64,000 nucleotides of DNA, from positions 2,294,001 to 2,358,000 of the forward strand of contig NZ_CP072453.1 of NCBI RefSeq assembly GCF_019343475.1, given 5' to 3'. The notes below the pieces were generated by a model. The model searched no databases, was not told the DNA's origin, and saw only the letters and a program-made list of their open reading frames with translations. Source of the DNA: Providencia sp. R33. GTDB taxonomy: Bacteria; Pseudomonadota; Gammaproteobacteria; Enterobacterales; Enterobacteriaceae. Of the stretch, positions 56,709 to 64,000 are shown in pieces; position 1 is the first letter of the stretch, and each line of letters begins with the position of its first letter. Position numbers and translations under genes: made by a program.

Positions 56709-58796
56709 ATGAAAAATATTCATGAACAATCAACTTTATATTTCATTAATATTATCGCCAAATTATCGGGAGTGGCTGACACCAATGAGTTTGAAAAACT
56801 AATTAACCAGTCGATAAGCTATAATGAAAAAATAAAATCAATCCAAAAAAAACATCATATTAGCTGTAAAAAAAAACAAACGAAAAAGAAAGATATTTTG
56901 AAGGTTTCGTGCCCTGCTATTTTATATAATGAACAAGGGGAAGCATTCTTATTAGCTAATCGAAATAATGAACAAGTCTTAGTGCAACCATTTGGTCAAA
57001 CTCCTCCAGAAATCTGGGATATTTCAAAACTCCAACAACAATGGAGTGGCCACTGGTTACATGTTAGCCTCAAACAAGGGCAATTTGATATCACCTGGTT
57101 TCAAGTGGAATTTTTGAAATACAAATCAATTATTCTTTGGGTTTTATTTTTCTCATTCATACTCCAAATATTAGCACTAGTCTCTCCCATTGTGATGCAA
57201 GTAATCATGGACAAAGTATTAGTCCATAATAGCTTATTAACCTTAGATGTTTTAATTTTTGGGCTTATTATCGCAGCGATTATAGAGGTAACATTAAAAG
57301 GTTTACGGCAATATATTTATCACCATACCGTTAACCGCATCGATGTAACATTAGGGTTAAAGCTGGTTGAACATTTACTTCGATTACCCATTCCTTTTTT
57401 TAAAAATCGCCAAATAGGCGCAATTGTTACCCGAGTTAAAGAACTTGAAACGATTAGGGAGTTTCTAACCAGCAGCTTCTTTACACTGTGCGTTGATGTT
57501 TTATTCCTTTTTGTATTTATTTTTGTAATGAATTTAATTTCAACCACACTCACATTAATATTTTTATGTTCAATTCCATTCTATTTATTATTAGCGTGGT
57601 GGCTAACCCCTAAAATTGAAGCGGCGGCTCAGCAGCAGTTTATGAATATTGCCATAAACACTTCATTCCTAACAGAAAGTATTAATGGTATTGAAACCGC
57701 AAAAAGTTTATCTGTAGAACCCAATTTTACCCGTCGTTGGGATCAACAGACATCGGATATGAGCCATACGAATTTTACTTCGGGGCAAATTAGCTCTCGC
57801 TCAGAGCATCTAGTGATGCTGATTGAAAAGACCACCAGTGCAATCATATTATGGGTTGGTGCCTCAGAAGTTCTCGCCTTACAAATGACAATCGGCCAAT
57901 TTATTGCTTTTCATATGATGGTAAACCACGCAAGTCAGCCATTAGTGAAACTCGTTAAATTATGGGGAGATTACATTCGAACCCATGTCGCTATCGAAAA
58001 GTTATCACAGATTATTAATTTACCCGTGGAGCAGAATCGCCAAGAAAACACCGTGCCAATAAACGGTAATATTCATCTGGATAATATTTGTTTTCGTTAT
58101 CAGCCCAATACCCCTTACATCCTTCAGAATTTTAACTTGAATATCAAAGCGGCTGAAACCATCGGTATCGTTGGTACATCAGGTTCAGGGAAAAGTACAT
58201 TAGCACGCCTATTACTCCGATTATACAGCCCTGAAAGTGGAACAATTTTTATTGATGGTATGCCGTTATCCTCCGTCAACATTCATTCATTGAGACAACA
58301 AATAGGCATTGTTCTTCAAGAGAACTTCTTATTTAGCCAATCTGTTTTCAATAACATCGCCCAGACTCAGCCTAACGCATCTATGGATGATGTTGTACAT
58401 GCAGCTAAAATGGCAGGAGCTCATGAATTTATTCTTAAATTACCGATGGGTTATGACACTGTTTTAGCAGAAGGTGGTTCATCTCTTTCAGGTGGCCAAC
58501 GGCAACGCATTGCAATAGCAAGAACCTTACTTGCTAACCCCAAAGTGATTATTTTTGATGAAGCAACCAGTGCTTTAGATGATGAATCCCAAGCCATTAT
58601 TCAAAAAAATATGCAACTCATCGCACAAGGCAGAACAGTGATTACCATTGCGCATCGCCTTTCAACAATTCGCAATCACCAACGAATTTTAGTGATGCAA
58701 AACGGGAAGATTATTGAACAAGGCAGTCATCAGCAACTCATTGAGCAAGGTGATTTCTATAAGCATTTATGGACGCTGCAACAATCTCTTAAATAA
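56709..58796 (+). CDS. Type I secretion ABC transporter (RtxB/HlyB-like), first of two
   Basis: ABC exporter of 695 residues. An N-terminal domain of about 145 residues, in the place of the C39 peptidase-like domain and without a catalytic Cys motif, precedes six membrane segments and the ATPase: Walker A GTSGSGKST at 489-497, LSGGQRQRIAIA near 593 and VIIFDEATSALD. In type I systems such proteins recognise and energise export of RTX toxins. It starts a three-gene operon (14 bases before the fusion protein) inserted between ybfF and ybfE. The likely substrate is the toxin at 18.6-27.5 kb. Confidence 0.9.
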   Translation: MKNIHEQSTLYFINIIAKLSGVADTNEFEKLINQSISYNEKIKSIQKKHHISCKKKQTKKKDILKVSCPAILYNEQGEAFLLANRNNEQVLVQPFGQTPPEIWDISKLQQQWSGHWLHVSLKQGQFDITWFQVEFLKYKSIILWVLFFSFILQILALVSPIVMQVIMDKVLVHNSLLTLDVLIFGLIIAAIIEVTLKGLRQYIYHHTVNRIDVTLGLKLVEHLLRLPIPFFKNRQIGAIVTRVKELETIREFLTSSFFTLCVDVLFLFVFIFVMNLISTTLTLIFLCSIPFYLLLAWWLTPKIEAAAQQQFMNIAINTSFLTESINGIETAKSLSVEPNFTRRWDQQTSDMSHTNFTSGQISSRSEHLVMLIEKTTSAIILWVGASEVLALQMTIGQFIAFHMMVNHASQPLVKLVKLWGDYIRTHVAIEKLSQIINLPVEQNRQENTVPINGNIHLDNICFRYQPNTPYILQNFNLNIKAAETIGIVGTSGSGKSTLARLLLRLYSPESGTIFIDGMPLSSVNIHSLRQQIGIVLQENFLFSQSVFNNIAQTQPNASMDDVVHAAKMAGAHEFILKLPMGYDTVLAEGGSSLSGGQRQRIAIARTLLANPKVIIFDEATSALDDESQAIIQKNMQLIAQGRTVITIAHRLSTIRNHQRILVMQNGKIIEQGSHQQLIEQGDFYKHLWTLQQSLK

Positions 58797-58810
58797 GATA
58801 CGGATGTAAT

Positions 58811-60139
58811 ATGAAACAAAGATTAGAAAAAATTCGCTATAACAGTTTTTTACCTTCTCATTTGGCTATTTTAAAAACACCGCCCTCTTATTTAGCTTCA
58901 TGTGTCGCTATTTTAATCAGCTTGGGTATTTTTATTGCCATTATTTGGTCATTTTTTGGAAAATTAGATATTCAAGCAACCACACAAGGGAAATTAATTG
59001 TATCTGGGCGTACCCAACAAATTCAAGCATTTGAACTAAGCCGCTTACAACATATTCACGTAGCTGATGGACAAAAGGTTAAGCAAGGCGACCCATTATT
59101 TACCGTAAACGTTTTAGGGGTAGATCAAGACATTCACAGTTTACATTACCAACGTAATTTCCAATTCATCGAAACATTAATTAACCAAGCACTGCTATCA
59201 CAGCAATCCGTTACCCAATCCCCCTTGTTTAATACACTTTCTGAAGAAGAACAAACCAGTGCAATTGCAAGTTATCAAACACAAAAAATAGAGTTTGACT
59301 CACTTATCAATGAAATATCAAATGAAATTCAACTCAATACCGTTAATCAACAAGCTAGGAAAAATGAATTAAAAACAATCAACTCGCTCATTCTAAATAT
59401 TAAAAAACGGTTAGAAGCACACCAATCACTTAGCCAAAAACAAATTATTAGCCAAAAAGAATTTCTAGAGCAAGAACGCGAATTACTTATTGCTGAAAAA
59501 GAAAAAACAACCAAACTATCCGAGTTATCTATTTTAGATAGTCAACATCATGCATTAGTTAAAAAAAGAGATCGGATAAAAGCACAAAAAAACCAAGAAT
59601 GGGATGAAAAATATAAGCAAGCCGCTTTTAAGCAAGTCTCTCTTGACCAAGAGTTATTAAAAAACCAAGAAAGAAATCAGCTTGAAATTATTCGAGCTCC
59701 CGTTGATGGTACTGTTCAGCAGCTTACCACATACACAATTGGTGCTGTCCTCCAACCTGCACAGCAATTAATGGCTATTGTCCCGAATAACGATGTCCAG
59801 CTCGCTGAAATTAAGATTCTGAATAAAGATATTGGATTCATTCATGAAGGGTTAAAAGCCGAAGTCAAAATAGATGCATTTCCTTATACCCGCTATGGGA
59901 CGGTTGATGGTGAAATTCTTTCAATTTCAAGGGATAGTACTCAAGATGAAAATTTGGGGTTGGTTTATTTAGGGCAAATTGGCCTACATCAAAAATCATT
60001 GCTGGTTGAAGGCGAAAAAATTGAGCTCACTCCGGGTCTTTCCATTGTGGCAGAAATTAAAACCGATAAACGGCGTGTTATCGATTACCTTCTTAGCCCG
60101 ATTAACGAATATACCTCGAATGCTATGAGAGAAAAATAA
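58811..60139 (+). CDS. Type I secretion membrane fusion protein (HlyD/RtxD-like)
   Basis: Periplasmic adaptor of 442 residues. A short cytoplasmic part, one membrane helix (about 32-52, ASCVAILISLGIFIAIIW), a lipoyl half-motif near 65-105 (GRTQQIQAFELSRLQHIHV), a long helical hairpin (about 115-290, Gln/Lys/Glu-rich coiled coil), then the second lipoyl half (IRAPVDGTVQQL) and a beta-barrel domain (ADIN-like AEVKIDAFPYTRYG). It links the two inner-membrane ABC proteins to an outer-membrane TolC, which is not encoded in this window. Confidence 0.92.
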   Translation: MKQRLEKIRYNSFLPSHLAILKTPPSYLASCVAILISLGIFIAIIWSFFGKLDIQATTQGKLIVSGRTQQIQAFELSRLQHIHVADGQKVKQGDPLFTVNVLGVDQDIHSLHYQRNFQFIETLINQALLSQQSVTQSPLFNTLSEEEQTSAIASYQTQKIEFDSLINEISNEIQLNTVNQQARKNELKTINSLILNIKKRLEAHQSLSQKQIISQKEFLEQERELLIAEKEKTTKLSELSILDSQHHALVKKRDRIKAQKNQEWDEKYKQAAFKQVSLDQELLKNQERNQLEIIRAPVDGTVQQLTTYTIGAVLQPAQQLMAIVPNNDVQLAEIKILNKDIGFIHEGLKAEVKIDAFPYTRYGTVDGEILSISRDSTQDENLGLVYLGQIGLHQKSLLVEGEKIELTPGLSIVAEIKTDKRRVIDYLLSPINEYTSNAMREK

Positions 60140-60141
60140 TC

Positions 60142-62241
60142 ATGGAACAGATGAATAATAACGGCTTGGAAGCCATCGTTTGGATAGCTAATTACTACAA
60201 AAAAAACGTAACAAAAGAGCAACTCCATCATGCTATAGGACTGCAAGCTACCTCACCTACAGAATGGGATATCCGGGAGTGTGCTCATACTTTAGGGTAT
60301 GAAACTGAGCTCATATCACTATCTCGCTCACAATTAAATTCACTCCCACTACCTGCATTGGTTTATTTTGAGGGTACGTGGAAAATTTTAGATAACAAAA
60401 ACGAAATTGTGTTTATCAACCCAGAGAATGACGAGCAGCAAGCTATCCATGATATTACGTTCAATACACATGCTCAGTTGGATATTTTGTTAATTAAGGA
60501 ACAGCAAGAAACAGAGCAAAAAAAAGCTTTTGGTTTCAGTTGGTTCGTTCCCTCGATATTACGCCAATATAGTAAACTGCGAAATATTTTCATTCTTTCA
60601 GCTGTTATCCAATTATTTGCATTAATCAGCCCACTTTTATTTCAAAACCTTGTCGATAAGGTTTTGGTTGGACGAAGTATTTCCAACTTACACGTCATTG
60701 CTATCGCGATTTTTGCGATAGCAATTATGGAGCCCACCTATGCATTTTTACGCAACAAAATATTTAGCCACACAAGCAGCCAAATAAGTGCTGAACTATC
60801 AGGGAAAATATACCGCCATCTCATGGCGTTGCCATTAAATTATTTTAAATTGAGGCCAACTGGAAAAATCATTGCACGAGTTCGTGAGCTCGCCCATATT
60901 CGACAATTCCTCACTGGCTCAACCTTAATGTTGTTTATTGATTTTATCTTTGTCATCATTTTTATTGCTGTCTTATTTTCCTACAGTTCTCTTATGGCTT
61001 GGATTTTAATGGGCTCTATGGGGGTATTTTTTATTTTATGGATGATACTAGGCCCTATAATTCGTCAACAAACAGAAAAAGCCTATCAAGCCGACGAGAA
61101 TGGACTGACCTTTCTGACCGAAAGTATTACGGGAATAGAAACAATAAAAACAACAGCCACTGAAAAATATTTTAACCAACGATGGAAAAAAATATTCAGT
61201 AAACAGCTCATTCAAAACTTCAAAGTCTCCATGCGCAGCGAAATCGCAGGGCAGATAATGACCCTAGTCAGCAAAGTCACCACAGCAATACTTCTATGGG
61301 TTGGTGTTAAAGAAGTTTTAAATGGTGGAATTAGCCCAGGCGAATTAGTTGCTTTTAACATGCTAAGTGCTCATGTAACACAACCTGTTTTACGATTTGC
61401 TCAAGTTTGGCAGGATTTTCAACACACAATCATCTCTCTGCGCCGTGTAGGTGACATTTTGGATAAGCCCGTTGAAAATGAACGTCAAGGGATTGCAAGC
61501 TCAGCAGCAATACAAGGTAAAATTGAATTACAAAATATCCGTTTTCGTTACCAACCAGACACCCCTGAAGTGCTCAATAATTTAACCTTATCCATTAAAG
61601 CTGGTGAGTTTATTGGGATAACTGGGCCATCTGGCTCAGGAAAAAGTACACTAACGAAATTACTACAACGCCTTTATGTTCCACAACACGGTCAAGTGAT
61701 TATCGATGGGATGGACTTAGCTGCTGCAGATACGGTTTCATTGCGCCGAAGAATGAGTATAGTTTTACAAGAAAGTACGCTATTTGTTGGGTCAATTGCC
61801 GAAAATATTCGGTTAAGCGTCCCCCAAGCATCTCAAGAACAAGTCATTCAAGCCGCACAATTAGCAGGCGCTTATGATTTTATTATGTCTTTACCTGATA
61901 ACTTCGATTACCAACTGTCTGAAAAAGGGGTAAACCTCTCAGGAGGACAACGCCAACGAGTCGCTCTTGCTCGCGCTTTGCTCACCGAGCCAGATATACT
62001 GATCCTCGACGAAGCCACTTCTGCGCTCGATTATGAGTCTGAGGCTGCCATTATGGCGAATATGCCATTGATTACTCAGGGAAGAACAGTCATCAGTATT
62101 GCTCATCGGTTAAATACCATTCAACACGCAGATAGAATTTGTGTGATCTGTCATGGGGAAGTTACTGAAATAGGCACACATACTGACTTACTTCAATCTA
62201 GTGGGCTTTACGCCAATTTGTGGCAACAACAAACACAATAA
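60142..62241 (+). CDS. Type I secretion ABC transporter (RtxE-like), second of two
   Basis: ABC exporter of 699 residues, 2 bases after the fusion-protein stop. The N-terminal C39-like domain (NGLEAIVWIANYYKKNV) lacks the catalytic Cys, and its later His position reads Trp in GTWKILD, the usual state in HlyB-type exporters of folded RTX substrates. Six membrane segments and a full ATPase follow: Walker A GPSGSGKST at 495-503, LSGGQRQRVALA near 598, DILILDEATSALD. Two different ABC subunits around one HlyD match the MARTX RtxB-RtxD-RtxE layout and suggest a heterodimer. Confidence 0.9.
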   Translation: MEQMNNNGLEAIVWIANYYKKNVTKEQLHHAIGLQATSPTEWDIRECAHTLGYETELISLSRSQLNSLPLPALVYFEGTWKILDNKNEIVFINPENDEQQAIHDITFNTHAQLDILLIKEQQETEQKKAFGFSWFVPSILRQYSKLRNIFILSAVIQLFALISPLLFQNLVDKVLVGRSISNLHVIAIAIFAIAIMEPTYAFLRNKIFSHTSSQISAELSGKIYRHLMALPLNYFKLRPTGKIIARVRELAHIRQFLTGSTLMLFIDFIFVIIFIAVLFSYSSLMAWILMGSMGVFFILWMILGPIIRQQTEKAYQADENGLTFLTESITGIETIKTTATEKYFNQRWKKIFSKQLIQNFKVSMRSEIAGQIMTLVSKVTTAILLWVGVKEVLNGGISPGELVAFNMLSAHVTQPVLRFAQVWQDFQHTIISLRRVGDILDKPVENERQGIASSAAIQGKIELQNIRFRYQPDTPEVLNNLTLSIKAGEFIGITGPSGSGKSTLTKLLQRLYVPQHGQVIIDGMDLAAADTVSLRRRMSIVLQESTLFVGSIAENIRLSVPQASQEQVIQAAQLAGAYDFIMSLPDNFDYQLSEKGVNLSGGQRQRVALARALLTEPDILILDEATSALDYESEAAIMANMPLITQGRTVISIAHRLNTIQHADRICVICHGEVTEIGTHTDLLQSSGLYANLWQQQTQ

Positions 62242-62251
62242 ATGCTTTAAA

Positions 62252-62284
62252 AAGCATCACTAACATAACAAGTGGTGCTTTTTT
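62252..62284 (+). terminator. Rho-independent terminator of the secretion operon
   Basis: AAGCATCACT/AGTGGTGCTT stem (one G-U pair) with a 9-base loop followed by TTTT, 10 bases past the stop. Confidence 0.85.
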
Positions 62285-62409
62285 CTTAAAAGCGCGCTTT
62301 TTTTCGCCAATCAAACCTATTCCCTCGCCTCGCAGCTATAGCACTAGGGGATTAGCTAGGGTATTATGGCGCGCTGAATTATTGGCACACCCTTTTAGCA
62401 ATTATAGAC

Positions 62410-62703
62410 ATGGCAAAAGAACAAACTGATCGTACTACTCTGGATTTGTTCGCTGAGGAACGAAGGCCTGGGCGACCTAAGACAAGCCCGCTATCACGGG
62501 ATGAACAATTAAGGATCAACAAACGCAATCAATTAAAACGCGATAAAGTGAAAGGATTACGCAGAGTTGAACTTAAACTAAATGAAGACGCTGTAACTAT
62601 ACTGAATCAGTTAGCTGAAGAAAAAAACATAAGCCGCAGTGAATTAATAGAAGAAATCTTGATGTCACAACTTCAACAAGTTGATGAGACAATACTCAAG
62701 TAG
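62410..62703 (+). CDS. ybfE: YbfE, small ribbon-helix-helix-type protein (LexA-regulated in E. coli)
   Basis: Protein of 97 residues, equal to E. coli YbfE, beginning MAKEQTDRTTLDLFAEERRP. The C-terminal half (LKLNEDAVTILNQLAEEKNISRSELIEEIL, read as a strand plus two helices) has the pattern of a ribbon-helix-helix fold, so DNA binding is likely; the targets are unknown. In E. coli the gene is part of the SOS response, but I could not find a CTG-N10-CAG LexA box in the 168 bases before it here. It is followed by fldA and fur as in E. coli. Confidence 0.92.
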   Translation: MAKEQTDRTTLDLFAEERRPGRPKTSPLSRDEQLRINKRNQLKRDKVKGLRRVELKLNEDAVTILNQLAEEKNISRSELIEEILMSQLQQVDETILK

Positions 62704-62857
62704 CGCTATCTTAGTAAATCACACAAATTTGACAGACTTATAAAAGTTTTTTCGCCAGAATAAGGCATAAAATTCTATTTATTTTCGTTCTAAATGAGTT
62801 CTAGAAGTTGAGAAATTCCTTCTTTCTCTCTTAGAAAAACAAGAGGTTAATCAGTTT

Positions 62858-63385
62858 ATGGCAGTCATCGGTATTTTCTTCGGAAGTGATACAGGTAACA
62901 CAGAAAATATTGCCAAAATGATCCAAGAAAGATTAGGCAAAGATGTAGCAGAAGTTCACGACATTGCTAAATGCAGCAAAGAAGACATTGAAGCTTTTGA
63001 CATTCTACTTCTTGGTATTCCAACTTGGTATTATGGCGAAGCACAATGCGATTGGGATGACTTTTTCCCAACGTTAGAAGAAATTGACTTTGATGGTAAA
63101 CTTGTCGCTCTTTTCGGTTGTGGAGACCAAGAAGACTACGCAGAATATTTCTGTGATGCGATGGGTACCATTCGCGACATCATCGAACCAAGAGGCGCGG
63201 TGATTGTTGGGCACTGGCCAACCGAAGGCTACCATTTTGAAGTTTCAAAAGGTATGGCAGATGACAACCACTTTATCGGCTTAGCAATTGATGAAGACCG
63301 CCAACCTGAGTTAACAGATGAACGAGTGGATGCCTGGGTCAAACAAATCTCTGAAGAAATGTCATTAGCTGAAATTCTTGGCTAG
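62858..63385 (+). CDS. fldA: FldA, flavodoxin 1
   Basis: FMN electron carrier of 175 residues (E. coli 176), used by IspG/IspH, biotin synthase and other enzymes, and essential in E. coli. The phosphate-binding loop GSDTGNTE is at 9-16, with flavin-stacking segments GIPTWYYGE and CGDQEDYAEYFCDA. An AAGAGG-like ribosome site precedes the start. It lies upstream of fur, as in E. coli. Confidence 0.97.
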   Translation: MAVIGIFFGSDTGNTENIAKMIQERLGKDVAEVHDIAKCSKEDIEAFDILLLGIPTWYYGEAQCDWDDFFPTLEEIDFDGKLVALFGCGDQEDYAEYFCDAMGTIRDIIEPRGAVIVGHWPTEGYHFEVSKGMADDNHFIGLAIDEDRQPELTDERVDAWVKQISEEMSLAEILG

Positions 63386-63514
63386 TCGATTAAAAATAAG
63401 CATTACTCATAGACTGAACGCCTTTCCGCTCAAAGTGCACCACCGCGGAACATCATTCGGCCTAAAATAATCGATTAAATATCCTAATTGGATAGACTTA
63501 TAAGAGATTATCAA

Positions 63515-63615
63515 AATAATGAGACAATACATGGTTTCTATTTTTATTTTCCATGCCTATAATTGTAAATCAGTTTAGAAGACAACTGGATTTATGTTAA
63601 AAATGTCTCATTATT
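63515..63615. promoter_or_regulatory. Separated 12-bp inverted repeat in the fur upstream region
   Basis: AATAATGAGACA (63515-63526) and its exact complement TGTCTCATTATT (63604-63615) are 77 bases apart, the second arm 36 bases before the fur start. They could pair in the fur leader RNA or bind one regulator at two sites. No leader peptide overlapping the fur start, like E. coli uof, is visible. Confidence 0.4.
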
Positions 63616-63651
63616 GTTAAATTTATGATTTAAGATACAGGACAAACCCGC

Positions 63652-64000
63652 ATGACAGACAACAATAAAGCATTGAAAAATGCTGGACTCAAAGTCACTC
63701 TTCCAAGACTTAAGATTTTGGAAGTACTTCAGGAGCCTGAGTGCCACCACGTCAGTGCGGAAGATCTCTATAAAAAGCTGATTGATATGGGCGAAGAGAT
63801 CGGGCTAGCGACTGTATACCGTGTATTGAACCAATTTGATGATGCAGGTATCGTTACGCGCCATAATTTCGAGGGTGGAAAATCCGTATTCGAATTAACT
63901 CAGCAACATCACCATGACCACTTAATTTGTTTAGATTGTGGTAAAGTGATTGAGTTTACTGATGAATCGATTGAAACTCGCCAAAAAAATATCGCTGCTC
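63652..64000 (+). CDS. fur: Fur, ferric uptake regulator (5' part only)
   Basis: First 116 codons of the iron-responsive repressor; the gene continues past the right edge. The winged-helix DNA-binding domain (LKNAGLKVTLPRLKILEVL, then the recognition helix in EEIGLATVYRVLNQFDDAGIV split here) is complete, and the metal-binding HHHDHLICLDCGKVIEF with the CxxC zinc pair is visible. The start is ATG at 63652 after ACAGGACA, as in E. coli. Confidence 0.97.
   Translation, partial: MTDNNKALKNAGLKVTLPRLKILEVLQEPECHHVSAEDLYKKLIDMGEEIGLATVYRVLNQFDDAGIVTRHNFEGGKSVFELTQQHHHDHLICLDCGKVIEFTDESIETRQKNIAA

Noticed and set aside
62242..62409. LexA box before ybfE
   Set aside because: No CTG-N10-CAG pattern could be found, although the E. 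coli gene is SOS-regulated.
63519..63578. 19-codon frame upstream of fur as a uof-like leader peptide
   Set aside because: It ends 73 bases before fur, has no good ribosome site and does not overlap the fur start; the frame that would overlap is closed by nearby stops.
1..64000. CRISPR arrays, insertion sequences, tRNA or rRNA genes
   Set aside because: None seen on reading: no regularly spaced direct repeats, no transposase frames and no tRNA T-loop signatures.

Overview
The window is a stretch of enterobacterial chromosome. Protein lengths and start regions match Escherichia coli orthologues closely, and the moderately AT-rich composition and gene set suggest Morganellaceae, most likely Providencia. 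The species call is inference; the order-level call is firm.

Layout. 1-18.6 kb carries the backbone block pqiB(partial)-pqiA-uup-rlmKL / ycbX / zapC-pyrD-pepN / pncB-asnS-ompF-aspC. 18.6-27.5 kb is an insertion between aspC and gloC(ycbL). It holds one giant AT-rich toxin gene, split by a frameshift into a 212-residue and a 2703-residue reading frame. 27.7-41 kb returns to backbone: gloC-mepK, ldtD, cmoM-mukF-mukE-mukB, elyC, kdsB-ycaR and a divergent cold-shock gene. 41.6-54.8 kb holds lpxK-msbA-comEC(ycaI), a 42-copy hexamer repeat, ihfB, rpsA, cmk, aroA, serC, then pgm-seqA, which lie elsewhere in E. coli. 55.7-56.5 kb is ybfF. 56.7-62.2 kb is a second insertion: a three-gene type I secretion operon (ABC, membrane fusion protein, ABC). 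62.4-64 kb is ybfE-fldA-fur, cut by the window edge.

The main discovery candidate is the toxin. Joined across a run of nine A, its N-terminus is a class II nucleotidyl cyclase domain of the ExoY / edema factor / CyaA type, with both catalytic lysines, the Asp-x-Asp metal motif and the catalytic His. Next come a cysteine-protease (C80/CPD-like) autoprocessing domain with His and Cys, a second CPD-like domain without them, a region with a possible Cys/His/Asp triad, a hydrophobic TcdA/TcdB-like pore-forming segment, glycine/aspartate RTX repeats and a C-terminal tail. The order enzyme - autoprotease - pore - repeats parallels the large clostridial toxins, but with a cyclase warhead and RTX export.

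The secretion operon about 29 kb away has the two-ATPase arrangement (RtxB-RtxD-RtxE) known from MARTX toxins, so it is the obvious exporter. The current sequence is out of frame at the A9 run. This may be a phase-variable off state, transcriptional slippage, decay or a sequencing error. The two frames overlap by only 14 bases at that run and the downstream gene is otherwise intact, which argues for a recent or reversible event.

Other notable elements: a perfect (GGTGTT)42 tract between ihfB and comEC, an enterobacterial palindromic repeat just upstream of asnS, conserved OmpR-box-like and leader sequences before ompF, and several inverted repeats in promoter regions. I saw no tRNA or rRNA genes, insertion sequences or CRISPR arrays.
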